Shown piece by piece: positions 23,301 to 36,002 of a stretch of DNA of 64,000 bases. The first letter of the stretch is position 1, and the number at the start of each line of letters is the position of its first letter. Origin of the DNA: Trochalopteron elliotii (Eukaryota; Chordata; Aves; Passeriformes; Leiothrichidae); NCBI GenBank assembly GCA_024734555.1, contig JANPWX010000443.1, positions 2,074,292 to 2,138,291 of the forward strand, given 5' to 3'. The translations under genes were made by a program, and so were the position numbers. The notes under the pieces are model-generated. The model was not told the origin of the DNA and did not search any database. It saw only the letters and a program-made list of their open reading frames with translations.

Positions 23301-26300
23301 AGCGCTTTTACAGACCTGAAAATTCCCAGGACACACCAGCTGAGATTGGAGGGAGGCTTGACTTCCAGCCAGAGGCGAAAAAAACACCAAAACCAAAAAG
23401 CCACAACATTTTTCAAGTATTATAAAAGCAAAAGGACAGTGAAGAGACTGCATTAAGATGTTTTCAGAAGACCAATTCATGCTGCTTTATATCTCCCCTC
23501 ATTTTAGTGCAGGCACACAGAGAACGTATTTTACCCATCTGGTTGAGTCTCCTTCCCTTAAATTGGGCTCTTTTTTCTCTTGTCTTGCCTGGAAGTTTAG
23601 AAGAGGAGAGTACATTTGCTTGAAAATTCCATTTAAATATGTAAGAGTTTTATCAGCAGAAAGCCTTCATTATTGGAAAAAACACGAATATGAGCCACTA
23701 AAGAGACTCCGAGCAAATGCAAGGAGGCAGGAGGTGAGGATTACTGTTGCTCTGCTATCAGTGATGCTGAAAGGCTGGGGAGCCTGGAGGAAATTTAAAT
23801 CACGTTCTATCTTTGGCAGCAGACGTGCTGGGTAGGGCTGGAGCAAAGGTGTGCAGCTTAAAAGCTCTACAAACCGGCGCAGAAATGAAACCACCTTTCC
23901 TCCTCGGTGTGTTTTATGGCTGCTTCTTTCCACTTAATTTTATAGCCTGGCAAGGAAGATAATTCCTTGGATCTTCCCTGTCATCTCCTACAAACATTTT
24001 GGTTTTGTTTAAACTCATCCTCGTCTAACACCACTTACTCCAGGTTTTGCCTCAGGGCTTTAGAGGTGTTTAGTTTTTATTGTTCTCCTGTTGTAATCAG
24101 AAGCACAAACACATCTTAGATCATGGCAGGCTGTGTTTGACACGGATTCACACATCCATGAATTCGTTTGGAGCATTACAAGGAGAAAAGTGAGATTTAG
24201 GGCAAAGGGATGAGCACGAGCAGGGACTTTCTGTCCCCTCCCTCTGCAAGACCCCAAGCAATTCCTTTAAAATCTGCAACTGATTTTCTCTTTGTGAAAA
24301 AAAAAAATCAAACCAATTACACGTACAGACTATAAAGGTTCTCTATTCCATTATTACCAATATTTAGATGTGGTCGAGCATTAAACTTACAAATGGGATT
24401 TTTTTTTTTCATAAAGTATAAATAATTAGCATTGCTTTATTTCAACTACATCTGCTAGTTCAATTTTGCTGGCATTTTTTTTCTGCTTTTTAAGATGCAG
24501 AGTCAGAGGAGAGAGCAATTAAATTATATAATGTGCTTAATTTCATAACCTGGGGTCATTTCATGAAGCGTAAGAAAAAGAAAAATGAAGGTTGAACATC
24601 AGGACAGGAGGTAAAGAAGTATCATAAAAAAAAAAATCCCTCAGGGTATGTCATCACTTGGGTGTCTTAAAAGTAGTCTGGAAAATTGACTTTAATGTCT
24701 GTTCTGGGAAAGAACCATGAGAGTTTGCACAGGGTGGGCTGGAAAAACCTCATCCCTTTGTTTTCCTGTTTGCTGTGTTGTTCCCTGAGACATGACCATG
24801 CAAGTTCCTTCTGTTCGAAACATGGAAAATATCTGTCCTTTTTCACAATCCTCATTTCCACTCCCATCAAGCTGCTGTGAAGACCCCAAGCCATGAGCAA
24901 GCCCAAGGGGTGGTCTAAAGCCAGCAGAGTGTGGAGAAATCCCTCCTTGTCTCCATCCCAGGGAGAACATATTTCCCAACACTCTCCTGCTGGAGCCCGC
25001 TGACTTCCAGAACAATCAGAATTTGTCTGGAAAATATTTCTAACAAAAAGCTTTGTAATCACATCTCTGTCTTGGTCAGAGCAAATGATACAACAACAGC
25101 TGTTTCCTCCCAATTAATTGCATTTAATGGTGCCCAGACTGGGGTGCAGAGGCAGCTCCTTCAGATGAAGATGTCAAAACTAATGGAGTGAACTAGCGCA
25201 AGGTGTGATTAATTCCTTGGCAAATATTTTTCTTTATTAGGCTGCTAATTAGATTACTTTCTGAATTTTCAGTTAATAAAAGTATTAATATTTGATATTT
25301 ATCTACTGCCAGGCACTCATAGCCAGCATGTTAAAGGCAGCTCTGGTGGAGCTGGATTTTCTCTGGGTTTATGGAGCTTTGCTGCAGTCGGGGTGGGCTC
25401 AGTGCTGATTTCAGCACTGCACTCTGTAGTAGTCATAACACCTCCTATTAGTGCACCAGGGGACCAGGAAAATCAGAGCCCTGATTATGCTGGGTGTGCT
25501 CTTACACAGAATTGTAGAGCTCTACAGTAACTCTCTGAACCCAGATGAACCAAAAAAAAAAAAAAAAAAAATTAAATTAGAGAATGTGTGAAAGTCACCG
25601 CTTTGCAGAGAAAATAAAGCAGCTGTGAAGGAAGGAAACAAAATACACAGAGCTCAGATGATGTCCTGTGTGCCAGACCAGCACTCTGGGGGGAATTCCA
25701 ACCCAGCAGTTTACTCAGAGTCATTTTTTTGTGAGAAAAATCTACCTTAGATGGATATTTCTCCTGCCTAGAACTCTCCTGATCACATGGATCTCATTAA
25801 AACACCATTTCTGGGCTAATTTGCAGCTTGTGTAGGTCACCGCAGCTTCATTTTCTTTTTCTTTATTGATAATCTGGTTTAGCTCTGAGTTTTCAACACA
25901 ATTATACCACTTCAACACAATACCCCATTATATTTCATTATTCACATTGCTAGGAATGTTGATAACTCATTAGTAATTATTGTAACAGTGCTAATTAATG
26001 TAACACAACCAGCTGTATCTGAACACGCTTTTTTTATCTAGAAAGAAGAGAACCTGGGTAAGAATTTTCCTGTTATAAGAAGCAGGGATGGAAATATTTT
26101 CACCAAAAAGATTCTTTCACAAAGGTTTGCCATGAGTTTGATCTAAAGCAAAGTGCTGGAAGAACAAAGGGGAAAGATGAAGAACCTGAGCAAGGTGGAA
26201 ACCAGCCTTGGTGGTGGCAGTGGACCTATGCAAATATACCCTGGGCAAAGAAAGGGCTCATTAGCTCTGAAAGAGGGGAAAAAAGAAAAAATTTACTCAT

Positions 26301-28054
26301 TTCAGCTCAAGCCAAGGCTGGGAATATGTGTAGGTTTTCCTAGGTCAGCTGCTGGGCCTGTGGGACATGGTAAAGTGCTGCTCTCTGAGAAATTAAAAAG
26401 ACAAATATAGATCTAGATATATAATATTATTGACTCCCAAAATGTAATGGAACATTTAAAATCAGATGGTGAAGCTGCAACCATGGCAGAAAATGCAAGT
26501 TGAACCTCCCATCGTGGCTGGGAGTTAAATGCCAATCTTTAGGAGTTACTAGACAAGTGCAAATAATCCACAGCACTTGTCAGTCTGGAATAATTAGGAG
26601 AATGAAAGCTGATGCCATGGTGCAGGAAGCTGAGATGGAACTAAAATCAGGGTTCAATTGTCAGGTGGCAGACAATGAAAAATAGTTCTGAGGACAGTTT
26701 AATGATAAACATTTGGGCCAGAACAAGTGGGGTTGATTGATGGCTTCCCCAGTAGACCCTGCTCAAAACCCCCAGTAATTCTGGTGTGGTTTAAGGAATT
26801 AAGTCTGGCCCTGATCTTGTGTCAAGATAAAATGGTATCACTAAATTTCAACAAAATTTGGAATTTCTCCTTGGAAGAAAATTTTAATGGCTATTTTGGT
26901 TTTGAATCCAAGCAAAACACTGATAATGCCAACAAAATCAGACTACAATATTAAAATACAAAAATTCAAGATCTATCTCTTATAGGAAGATACTTCACCT
27001 TTTATTCTCCCATGACATTTGTGCCAGGTGACACAATGCATTGCCCACTGCCATGGGCCTGCCATCCTGTTATCTCTTACAGAACATGATAACCTTTATT
27101 CTCAGATGAAATTCATTAAAATGCACAGCTTAGCATTTTTAAACATCATTTTCTACATCAAACTGTTGTCTGCCTGTGACAATGAAAGCGTTTAGCACTG
27201 TGACACTGATTGAGTTAAAAAAATACATATTTCAGTGTGCTAGACCAGCTGCATTGCTATGGAATAATTTTTTCCTTGATATTGACAACAGTTGCTCCAG
27301 CTCAGGTCCTGGATTATGTCGTAACCTGGAGTGTTGTGTCATTCTGTACGCTGAATTTTTAACATTTTTCATGTCACATTTACAGCTGATGACCCCACAG
27401 TGTCATTTGCAGTGGTTCTGATGTGTAAGTTTAGTGACCTGCTGGCATTTGAGCCCTTGACCATCTCCTTCCATCCACAATAACCTCATTATGCCTCTCT
27501 TCAATCACCCAGAGAGGAAGGTAAGGCAAGGAGCACATTTGCTGATAGAGCAGCCTGCTTTCCGTGGAGTTTTGGAATGATTTGATTTTGCACAAAGCTA
27601 TATCCTCTCTGCACGAATCCATAATTAATGACAGTCAATTGCTCCTGTTTTTGTTCATGCCAAGGTTATTTTGGACAGCACTTTGGTTCAGAAAGCTTCA
27701 GCAGAGTCCTGTAAACACTCTTGGGTCACTGATGACAAGATTGCTGTATAATTCTAATACATTATCTTCCAAGCTGTCCCTTGATGTCTCCACTGTAGCC
27801 CAAACGCTGTCTGCTTTGAGTGCCTCTGTTTACAAATGGTCTCTTGCTGCCCCAAAGTTTAAACACATCCTACATGCCTGGATTTAATTTATTCCCCCGA
27901 ATGAAACTTCTCAATAAAAGCTGCCCTTCTGGTTGCACAAACACCAGAATATCCAAAGTCAAATGAAGTTTGGTGTGAGAGTTTTGGGATCATCCACCAA
28001 ACCCGGCCCCACGGGGTGGGGGATCCCCATCCCTGAGAGATGTCAGGACTTGAT
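20374..28054. other. Unique non-coding sequence
   Basis: About 7.7 kb with no recognised gene. It holds the A-rich tract at 21695-21812, a T-rich run at 22251-22267, an A19 run at 25552-25570 and many short AT-rich words. The 168-codon frame at 20767-21273 has no start context, domain or compositional bias that would support a gene. The CpG-richer part at 22980-23130 is too short and sparse to be a CpG island. Confidence 0.6.
21695..21812. repeat. A-rich low-complexity tract with periodic C runs
   Basis: Consists of CAA units, a long A run, and CCCC or CCC blocks separated by seven to eighteen bases (C runs at 21767-21770, 21789-21792, 21800-21802 and 21807-21809). The minus strand therefore carries four G runs. 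The Lys/Pro/Asn-rich reading frame across it is an artefact of composition. Confidence 0.9.
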
Positions 28055-28922
28055 TGTAGGACACCAAAGAAAGACTCCAAATATTTCAGAAGGCAAAGAG
28101 CATAGAAAAAGAAGGCTTTATTTTCTAATTCTTTATGGGTTTTACCCACACTTCTGAGGGTCAGCCTGGCAGAAATGTGGCTAATATTAATTAGAGAGAC
28201 GGCATGAACGAGTGTGTCTTGAAAAACCAAAAAGGTTTTAATAAAGAAGGAAAATAATACAAAAAACAAAAACAAAGCCGAGCACAGCACAAAGACAAAT
28301 CTCTTGCTTGCCACCACACCTCGAAAAGTGTGGAGTTTCTTTGTTCTCTCTCTTTAGTACTTGACAGCCTAGGTGGGCTTTTTGGCCCTTGGCCCAATGA
28401 CAGTAACAACAGTCTTTGGGTTACATTCTCAGAGTCCAATCCGCACTTCGGGGCTGGCTCCGAGCCAATTACAATGAGAAATCCACAGAACTTTCCAGCT
28501 AATTCCCTACAATGTCCAAGGGTAAACTGAGACTCTTTCCCTATTTGGAAGCACTTGCTGGAGGTGTAGGGATTGCATTACCACAATTCTTACTGCCTTT
28601 TATGAGGTGTTCCCATACAGATTTAACATGGTTGGTGAATAGAAACGACACCTCTCTGATCCCGTTGGTTAAACCAGAGAAACAGCAAAACACCACCTGG
28701 AGAAAAGATTGTTTTGAGAAAGGAGAGTTGTTTGCCAAGATTGTTTTGAGAAGAAGCTTTCTTGAGGAATTTTTTTCCTTGGGAAAAAGTTAGCAGCTGC
28801 TAGCAGGCTGAAATCTCTCAGACCAAGAAATATCAGGCCCACAGCAGAGCTGTTGGGAGAAGGGCTCAGAGGCCCTTCCTGCATGAGGTTTGCTGCCATC
28901 CTGGAACAGGGAGAAGTGACAC
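28055..28922 (-). mobile_element. Minus-strand LTR-like sequence(s), compound, boundaries unresolved
   Basis: The left edge TGTAGGACACC at 28055 resembles the U5 ends at 6695 and 28923. It shares a TTCAGAAGGC word and is followed by a minus-strand AATAAA at 28117-28122. A second possible left edge, TGTCTTGAAAAACC, lies at 28215, with a minus-strand ATTAAA variant nearby, and a TATA-like CATAAAAGG reads on the minus strand near 28600. Near 28705-28790 the sequence resembles the U3 part of the solo LTR at 6695 (TTGTTTTGAGAA words, then CCTTGGGAAAAAGTTAGCAG). I could not find a matching target duplication, so this may be two nested or adjacent LTRs. Confidence 0.5.
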
Positions 28923-29110
28923 TGTTGTACACCACCACGACACAGACTCTGACTTCAGAAGGCTGAAAATGACCTTTTTATTTTTGGCACGTGTCTTCCT
29001 TATGTACTTTTTTACACAGACCCATCTGATTGGTGACACGAAGACAAACCTCTTCACTCACATTGGTCACACCAGACGGACATAAAGAAGAAGCCCCTCC
29101 TAGGAAAAGG
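28923..29110 (-). mobile_element. Minus-strand LTR fragment, U5 to U3 promoter part
   Basis: Starts TGTTGTACACCACC, followed by ACTTCAGAAGGC and a minus-strand AATAAA at 28977-28982. Further right, in minus-strand upstream order, are a degenerate TATA (GTAAAAAAG near 29008) and two CCAAT boxes on the minus strand, near 29027 and 29062. This is the order expected for a minus-strand LTR promoter. The right boundary and target duplication were not found; it directly abuts the LTR-like sequence to its left. Confidence 0.5.
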
Positions 29111-30160
29111 AATGAATAACAAAGTTACAGTTACAAAAACACTTCTCCTCTTTACAGAAAATTCCCTGGGAAAAGAATTTCAGAAAACCAAAACATCTCG
29201 GGCATGGAACCAGGGCTACAGGAGAAGGGCACAAACACCCAGGAGAGTTTGGAGTGGTTTGAGAGCCAACCCTGGTCTCCTGAGCACCACCACTGACCTC
29301 ACTCCTGCTCCACCACCCTGCCCAAGTGCCTCTCCCCAGCCCAAAAATGTGATATTTTCTTTAATGTTGCTGCTTGGGCGCAGCAAAAATTGGAATGACA
29401 GAGACTGTGCCCTTTGTAGAGTGGGGCTGGAAAATTTGCATAAGGAATAAAACAATTTCAGGATAATTTCCTGAGTAAAGGGTTTTGTGCTGCCTGGATA
29501 AAATAATCCCAAAGGGAGCTTATTAGGATGATCTTTCTGTTTTTTAGCGGTAAAGATAGCTGAAAGCTGGAGTAGCTTACGGAAAATAGAATATTTTTTG
29601 TGAAGAAAAGGCTTTCAAGTATGATTAAATAAACATCTACCAGTATTGCTTTCAGGACAGGTGACCCTGGCTTGTGTTAGCGAGGGCTGAATAGATGTGT
29701 CACATCTTTTCTTCCTTTTATTTACTCTTTGACAGTTAATTTTCATTTTTTATAATACCAACTTTGACACTTAAATCAATTCCTGTAGGTTGTATTTTGA
29801 ACCTTTTCAATAAGATGAAAAGTCAAATACACCTGATTTTCCCTGCCTGCACCATTAGTTTCTTGAAGCTGACTTGCAGGCTATTAGCTCAAGGATACTT
29901 TTACAATATAAAAATGGGAAATTTTCTAAATTTTTAAGACTTTTAAAAAGCAAGACAACAAATATAGCCAGGATTACTAGATTCTCAACAGGAAGAATTA
30001 GGAACTTGTTTATGTAAATAAAACAATATAAGAAAAATATACCTAATGGTTTAAAGAGCAGTTTGGTTAAAATATATTTGTGAAGTACAGAGGTATTCAC
30101 TATGACAGCTGCAAATGTCAATAAAATTTAAAATTTGCCTTTTCCTGAGTGACCCATCCA
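29111..30160. other. Unique non-coding sequence
   Basis: No recognised gene. The first part may still belong to the LTR fragment to the left, whose right end I could not place. The 29640-30150 part is AT-rich, with no repeat signature. Confidence 0.55.
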
Positions 30161-30300
30161 CAGAATCATGGAACCATTAAGGCTGGAAAAGACCTTCAAG
30201 GTCATCAAGTCCAACCAAATGCTGACCCCACCATGCCCAAAGAACCATTCCATGAGGTGCCACATCTACTCATTTTTGGACATTTCCATGATCTGTGTAT
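30161..30300 (-). mobile_element. CR1 LINE 3' end, antisense
   Basis: On the plus strand this begins with the reverse complement of a CR1 tail (CAGAATCATGGAACCATTAA), then GGCTGGAAAAGACCTTCAAG near 30181, TCATCAAGTCCAACC near 30202 and GAGGTGCCACATCTACTC near 30255. This is a known avian CR1 3' arrangement read on the minus strand. About 140 bp, truncated, non-coding. Confidence 0.85.
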
Positions 30301-33300
30301 GGACATTTAATGGCCAAATTCTTGGCACTGCTGTCCCCCATCGTTGCCTGTTGAAATGCTTTTGACACCTCTGTGGATTCTTAGGGAACTTTCACAAATA
30401 TTGTCGTATCAAGAACTTGGAAATATTTTTTTAAATGTTACCAGTTTTCCAGCAAGCCCTTGCCCAGTAACTCACAGCTGAAGGCTCCATGGATTGCATT
30501 TCTGGTTTAGAGTCTCGTTTCCTTGGGCTGAGACATCCCAGTGTGTGCCTTTTGCATTTCAAATTATATGGAAATAAAGACGCACAAATTCAGAGGAACT
30601 CTGAATAATTTGAACTTGCTGCTTCTCCACCTGCATGTTTCAGCTACTGAGGCTTCAGATAATAATGGAAACAACATTGAGAATATTTTTTCTTTGCTAA
30701 AGTGAAGTGAAAGGCTTGTCCTTTCCCCAGTTCTCAGCAGAAAGATCCCTGTCAGTATCAGGTTGCTGCGGCAGAGAACTGCAGTACCTGGGTGTAAGTG
30801 GGGATGGCACAAACCCAGAGATGTTCCAAAGAGCCAGGATGTGCTGGGAATTGCATCTTCAGCTCTTTTCCTCACCTCCAAATAAAAAAAAAAAAACTAA
30901 TTTCCCCACTATGAAATCATGTTCTGCTTCCTCTGAGTTCTCTGCTCCTCAGTGCATCCCTACTAAAATAAAAGGCCATGCCCAGTCCTCCACCATTCCT
31001 TCCAGCAGGAGGAAATATTGTTCCTCTTTTGTTTCACAGTCCACAAACACAAATTTTTCAGGGCCAAGAAAATTAAACAAATATTTATTATTTTTTATCT
31101 CTGGATCTGGGACTTACTAACAAAAACCATTTTTTTTTTACCTTGCACACATAGTAATTTCTTTTCTGATTTGTTGATCAGACTTGTTCTTAGAAAAAAA
31201 AAAATATCGCCTATTTTGCCTATTGCTTTTCCAAAAACACAGAGATAAATCCACTTGTATTGTTAACATAATACTTTGCCAGTTGCATTTAGTTATTTAA
31301 TCAGAACAAGGGTGATGCAATTTGTGAAGGAAAAGAAAGTTCAAGCTAATAATTCTGAAGTTTTAATAAAAGGAAAGTATTCACTTTTAAAAAATTGAAT
31401 ATTAAACAATCTCAACGTTTTTAGGAGCCTGGAACAAGTGGAAGATTTCATTTCACAAGCAAACCTACAGTTTTACTTTTGGCTCAAAAGGTTTTCAAAT
31501 GCTTTTGTTAAAGCCAATCCAAAATGATTTCCCTCAATTTTTCAGAACTGGTAGCTAAATAAAAAATCAGCTCATACTATTCCAAGGTTATTTGAGGATT
31601 TCTTTGTGTTACCCTTGCGCTTCCAGTTTCATTCTCCTGCCTTGAGTAGCAGTTAATTATTTTCTCAAAAATCGAAGTAGACCTTAGCAACATGAAAGCA
31701 ATGAAGAAATTCAATGGATTGCATTCACTCAACAGGGTAAAAATTTCTGAAGCCTGAAAAGTTCCTGCCCTGGAGAGTGAAAGGCCACTAATAACCCCTT
31801 GTCCTTGAGAGCAGCTCTGAAAAGAAGGAAGGAAAAGAACTACTTTGCTGTGAAGTGGGGTTTCATTTTCCAGCTCCTGTAGATATTGCAGCAGACACAT
31901 GCAAGAAATCAAAGTGCTCCTGAACAAGTTAACAAGGTCTTTGCAGAGGAAAGCACACACCCTTCATTATCATCCTGATGTGAGGGACCTTTAGTCCTCT
32001 TCTTCTTCTTCAGGGCTGGCAGTGAGACTTGAAGTCCAATAAAAATTAAGATTCCCTGGTGTGGTTGGGGTATAAAAGGCAAAGAAAGAGCTGGTGTTGG
32101 TTTTATCATCCCCCTGTCAAGGTTTTGCTGTAAATATTGTAATATTCAGCTGAAATCTGGTCATGGGGGAGGGTTGGGGGCTTTTCCCCCATAAATTCAG
32201 TGAGCTAAAGATTGTCTTTATCTGGTGAAATTTGTGATTCACCCCTAATGAAGGCCTTGCTTTGCTTGGCACCCAGCCTAGGCCGAGGACTGGGAAATGA
32301 CTTTGAATGAGCAGAAGTGACATCCTGCATTTCACTAACTTATTACACCCTCCTTGATCCAGTGCCTTTTGTCATCTGGGGTCTCATCTTGAAGGCCTTA
32401 GTAAGGGAAAATTCTCTCAGACTTCAAAGCCAAGCAAAGCCTTTATGAATAAATCACCTGAGGTTTTGGTGTCACTGATCACAGATCCAAACTTCCCAGC
32501 CAATGTGGATTCAGGAGTTTGTTACCAAGCTCTGCTGCTTGGCATCCCTAATTCCTGCTCCTGCTTGCTGTGTCTTCCCTAATTCTCTTTATCATCTCAC
32601 TGCTTGCCTTCTCCAGATTCTGCAAACTCACAACAGCCGGTTTAATCTCTGTATTTAAATATTTAAACCACTTTGTCCTACCCAGGATTTTTCCTCTTAT
32701 TATACAAAAATTACAGTCATATTGGAAGTTAAAGAGAAAATAAATTCATTTAAGGGGTATTTTCCTTCTGTTGAAGCAGCATCTTGCTGTTGCTGACATA
32801 AATGGGTTTTATTGTCTGAGGTAGGAGGGAGATTCTTGTGGGTGTAATTGAGGGAGCCCAGGCAGTTTTCCCACTCGGAGCAGCTGAGGATATTGTCCTC
32901 AATTTTTAAGCCACGTGAAAACACCATTAGTGCCTGATGGAAATAACAAAGGGGATAATCAGATGTTGGGTTGCAGACACAGATAGAAAAGTCCAACGAG
33001 CTTTTAGGGAAAGCTTTGCTGAGATTTCTTCAGATGTATGAATAGCAAAAAGCAAATCACTTCATCAGAAGTGTTATTGCAGCAACTATCACACACCCTT
33101 CTTGAGCTGTTACAGTGCAATTATTTGAAGGCAAAAAGCAAAGAGCTGCAAATTAACAAACTTCAATTATTGTTTTTAAACTTCAAGACTTCCTCCTCTC
33201 TTCTCTGAGAAACAAAGCAAATTTTAGAGAAGCTGACAGATCATCTTCCCCACGCTCCAAAATCAAAGCTGCTATCATCTGAAATATTTAGAAAATGCAA

Positions 33301-35761
33301 GTGATATACAGACCTTTTTTTTTTAATGTTTCTCCCATCAACAGTAACTTTCAAATTTCCAGTTTAGCAGAACTCTCTTTCCTCTCAATTAATTCTGGCT
33401 TTTCCTAGGAGATTCATCTTCACTCCTTTGAAACTGAGGATGGATGTGGGTGTGCCTGGCCTTGAGAAGAAGAGCCCAACATCAAAGTTCAGCCCCTGAC
33501 CATGCCACAGATTATTTTATGTGAATTGAACAAGTCTTCCCTTGCTCAGCTCTGTATCTGTGAAAGAGGCTGCTGATAATTTTTCTTCCCCATGTTTTAT
33601 CTCTTTCATCCAGTGCATGAGATTGCCTGTCAGGATATGTCCCATTAAGAAGCAGAGCACCCAGCACAAGAGAGCCTAAATTGCCATTCACACTTCTCCA
33701 AAGCAGAAATATAAAGAGATTCAGCATTAGATTAATAAATGTAATGTGTCCCAAAATGAGGGAAATCATCTCCACCGTAAGCATCTTTATTTTCCTTGGG
33801 AAACTTTACAGACACATTCAGAGTAGCTGATGAGCAACAGAAGCAGTGCTAAAAGACCAATAAAATACATGAAAGTCAACACAGACAGATGCCAGCAGGT
33901 CACCTTAGATGGTTTTGTGTAAATTAAAAAGAAATATGAAACAATTTACAGCTGGCCCTTCTGCAAGACAGGTCTTTGGAAAATTGATTAGTAATCTCAC
34001 AGGCTACCCTTTTCTTTGCCTTAGTATTTTACAGCTTGCACCATCCATCTGCCACCCAAGCATATAAGATCAGCAGCTCCACAAATCAGTAGCTACATAA
34101 GATCACAGCCTATTTACTCATTTTTTAGAAAGAAATGCAGAAAAATGGGGAAATTTGGGGTTCTGGGGTGGTGCTGGATTCCAGGACAGACTGCACAAGG
34201 ACTGAGGTGCTTTCCAAAGGTACAACACCCTTGCACAGCAACGTCCCAAGGTCTGAGAACTCAATATATTAAAAAAAAAATTACTCAGCTCCAGTTGCAA
34301 GCAAAGTATAAAATAAACTCTAATGGAGGCAATTTCCAGTGTGAAATGTGAGCGAGCACATGTAAACAGTGATAGAAGTGCAGGCCTTGGTTTGTCTGAA
34401 ATGAGATTCCTGAGGGCTCAATCCTGACCTTTCCTGTTTAAACAGATCCTATCCTGGCCATATTTATAAATATATTCATGGCATATATATTCATACTGTT
34501 TATGTACTCAGAGAATGATCTTCCTGTCTCAGAGACAGATCATCTGGCTGTGTTATCATCCTTCCTCCCAGCCAGAAAAACCCAACCAAGCTGTCAGAGC
34601 ACAGAAGTTCACATTAGAAAAGATTAATACCATTTTTAGAAGTAATTGCTAATTATAAACAACACATTTCCACTGCCTGGTGTATTTAAACACTCTTAAT
34701 TCTCGAGTGTGCAGAGTGCTGGACTTTTCACCTTCAGCCCTGTCCTGATCCTCCCCAAAATCTGCAGGAGATGGGGCTGAGCTGTGGCTGCATCTGACAC
34801 GTTCTCAGCTAAATCCTAATCTGAGCTTGTGCAGAACAACCTCCTGCAGCCTTCAATTACCACTGCAGAACTCTGAAATTGGATCAGCGAGGGCTCTCCT
34901 GATGAGGAGAACATGAGGTGATTTTTATTGTACACAGCCAGCTCTGGAGTGCCAGGTTAGGCTGGAATCAGCTCCAATACTTATTTTTAATTGTAACTTT
35001 GCAGCAAGGAGTGGAGATCGATAAAGCAGCCTCTTTTGTCTGAGATCCACAGGAGACAACGACCATCATTCCTCTAGGGAGCATTTCACTACAAAAAAAA
35101 AAAGGGAGGGGTGAAAAAAAGGTGGAAACCTGTGATTTCTCCTCTCAAAAAGGATGCAATGCGTTTTCTCACTGCCCGGCAAATGTGACTCGTTTTTTTA
35201 GGCAGCACAACTCCTATCACCATCTTTTATTTTCTGTCATGAGCAGAGTGGTTTGAGGGGTGACTTCAGAGCAGCCCCTCCTGTGTTTGCTCGAGGGGTG
35301 GCTGCAGCTGGGGTTGGACCTGCCCTGGCCATTTGTCACACCCATCCCATGGAAATCCCTCAGTGCCACGCTCAGGCCTGATGGAGAAACTCATCTGCAT
35401 TCCACGTGCACCCCTCTGAGCTGCCTTTTCTCATCCAACTGGACATTTTCCACCCTTATTGTCAGGGGTTTGTGGGTTCAGCCAGTTCCAGGCTCTGGAA
35501 TGAGGTGGGCAGCAGAATCACCAAGTGGAGGGGTGGTGGGAGATGCTGCTGGACCCTCTCCCCGGGGCCTGGGAATTAAATTGAAATTACCCAGCAATTA
35601 TCCATTCTTACCTAGGGAAGGTGAGGGAAAATCCCTTTATTTCTATGAGAACTCTTTAATGCTTTACTCAGCAATGTGAAGATCTGGGAGAGGTAAGCCA
35701 GACCCACAGGAGTGGCACTGCACACCTAAAACAGGAAACACTCTTGGAGAATTAGAGCTGG

Positions 35762-35837
35762 CTATTTGTTCCTGATTATTAATCCTAATGATTTGGGTTC
35801 TATTTGTTCCTAATTAATAATCCTGATGATTTGCATT
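35762..35837. repeat. Diverged tandem duplication, 38-bp unit
   Basis: Copies 35762-35799 and 35800-35837 both begin CTATTTGTTCCT and carry AATCCT.ATGATTTG; they differ at about five of 38 positions. The copies are exactly adjacent. Confidence 0.85.
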
Positions 35838-35968
35838 TCAAGGAACTGAATTACTGGAATGTATGAAGGAAAAACACTTCTTTGGATGTGTTGTGCAGGT
35901 GAGCTGGGCTTAAGACAAAGAAGAAAACAACAAAATCCTCTGTCCTGCTTTGCCCTCTCACTGCATCC

Positions 35969-36002
35969 ATTCTTATTGATAATTAATTCTTATTGATAAT
36001 TA
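35969..36002. repeat. Perfect 17-bp tandem duplication
   Basis: ATTCTTATTGATAATTA occurs twice in a row at 35969-35985 and 35986-36002, only about 130 bp after the 38-bp duplication. Confidence 0.9.

Noticed and set aside
32070..32080. TATA-like GTATAAAAGG that could mark a promoter or another LTR
   Set aside because: No CCAAT, LTR termini, polyadenylation signal or transcribed-looking sequence could be tied to it.
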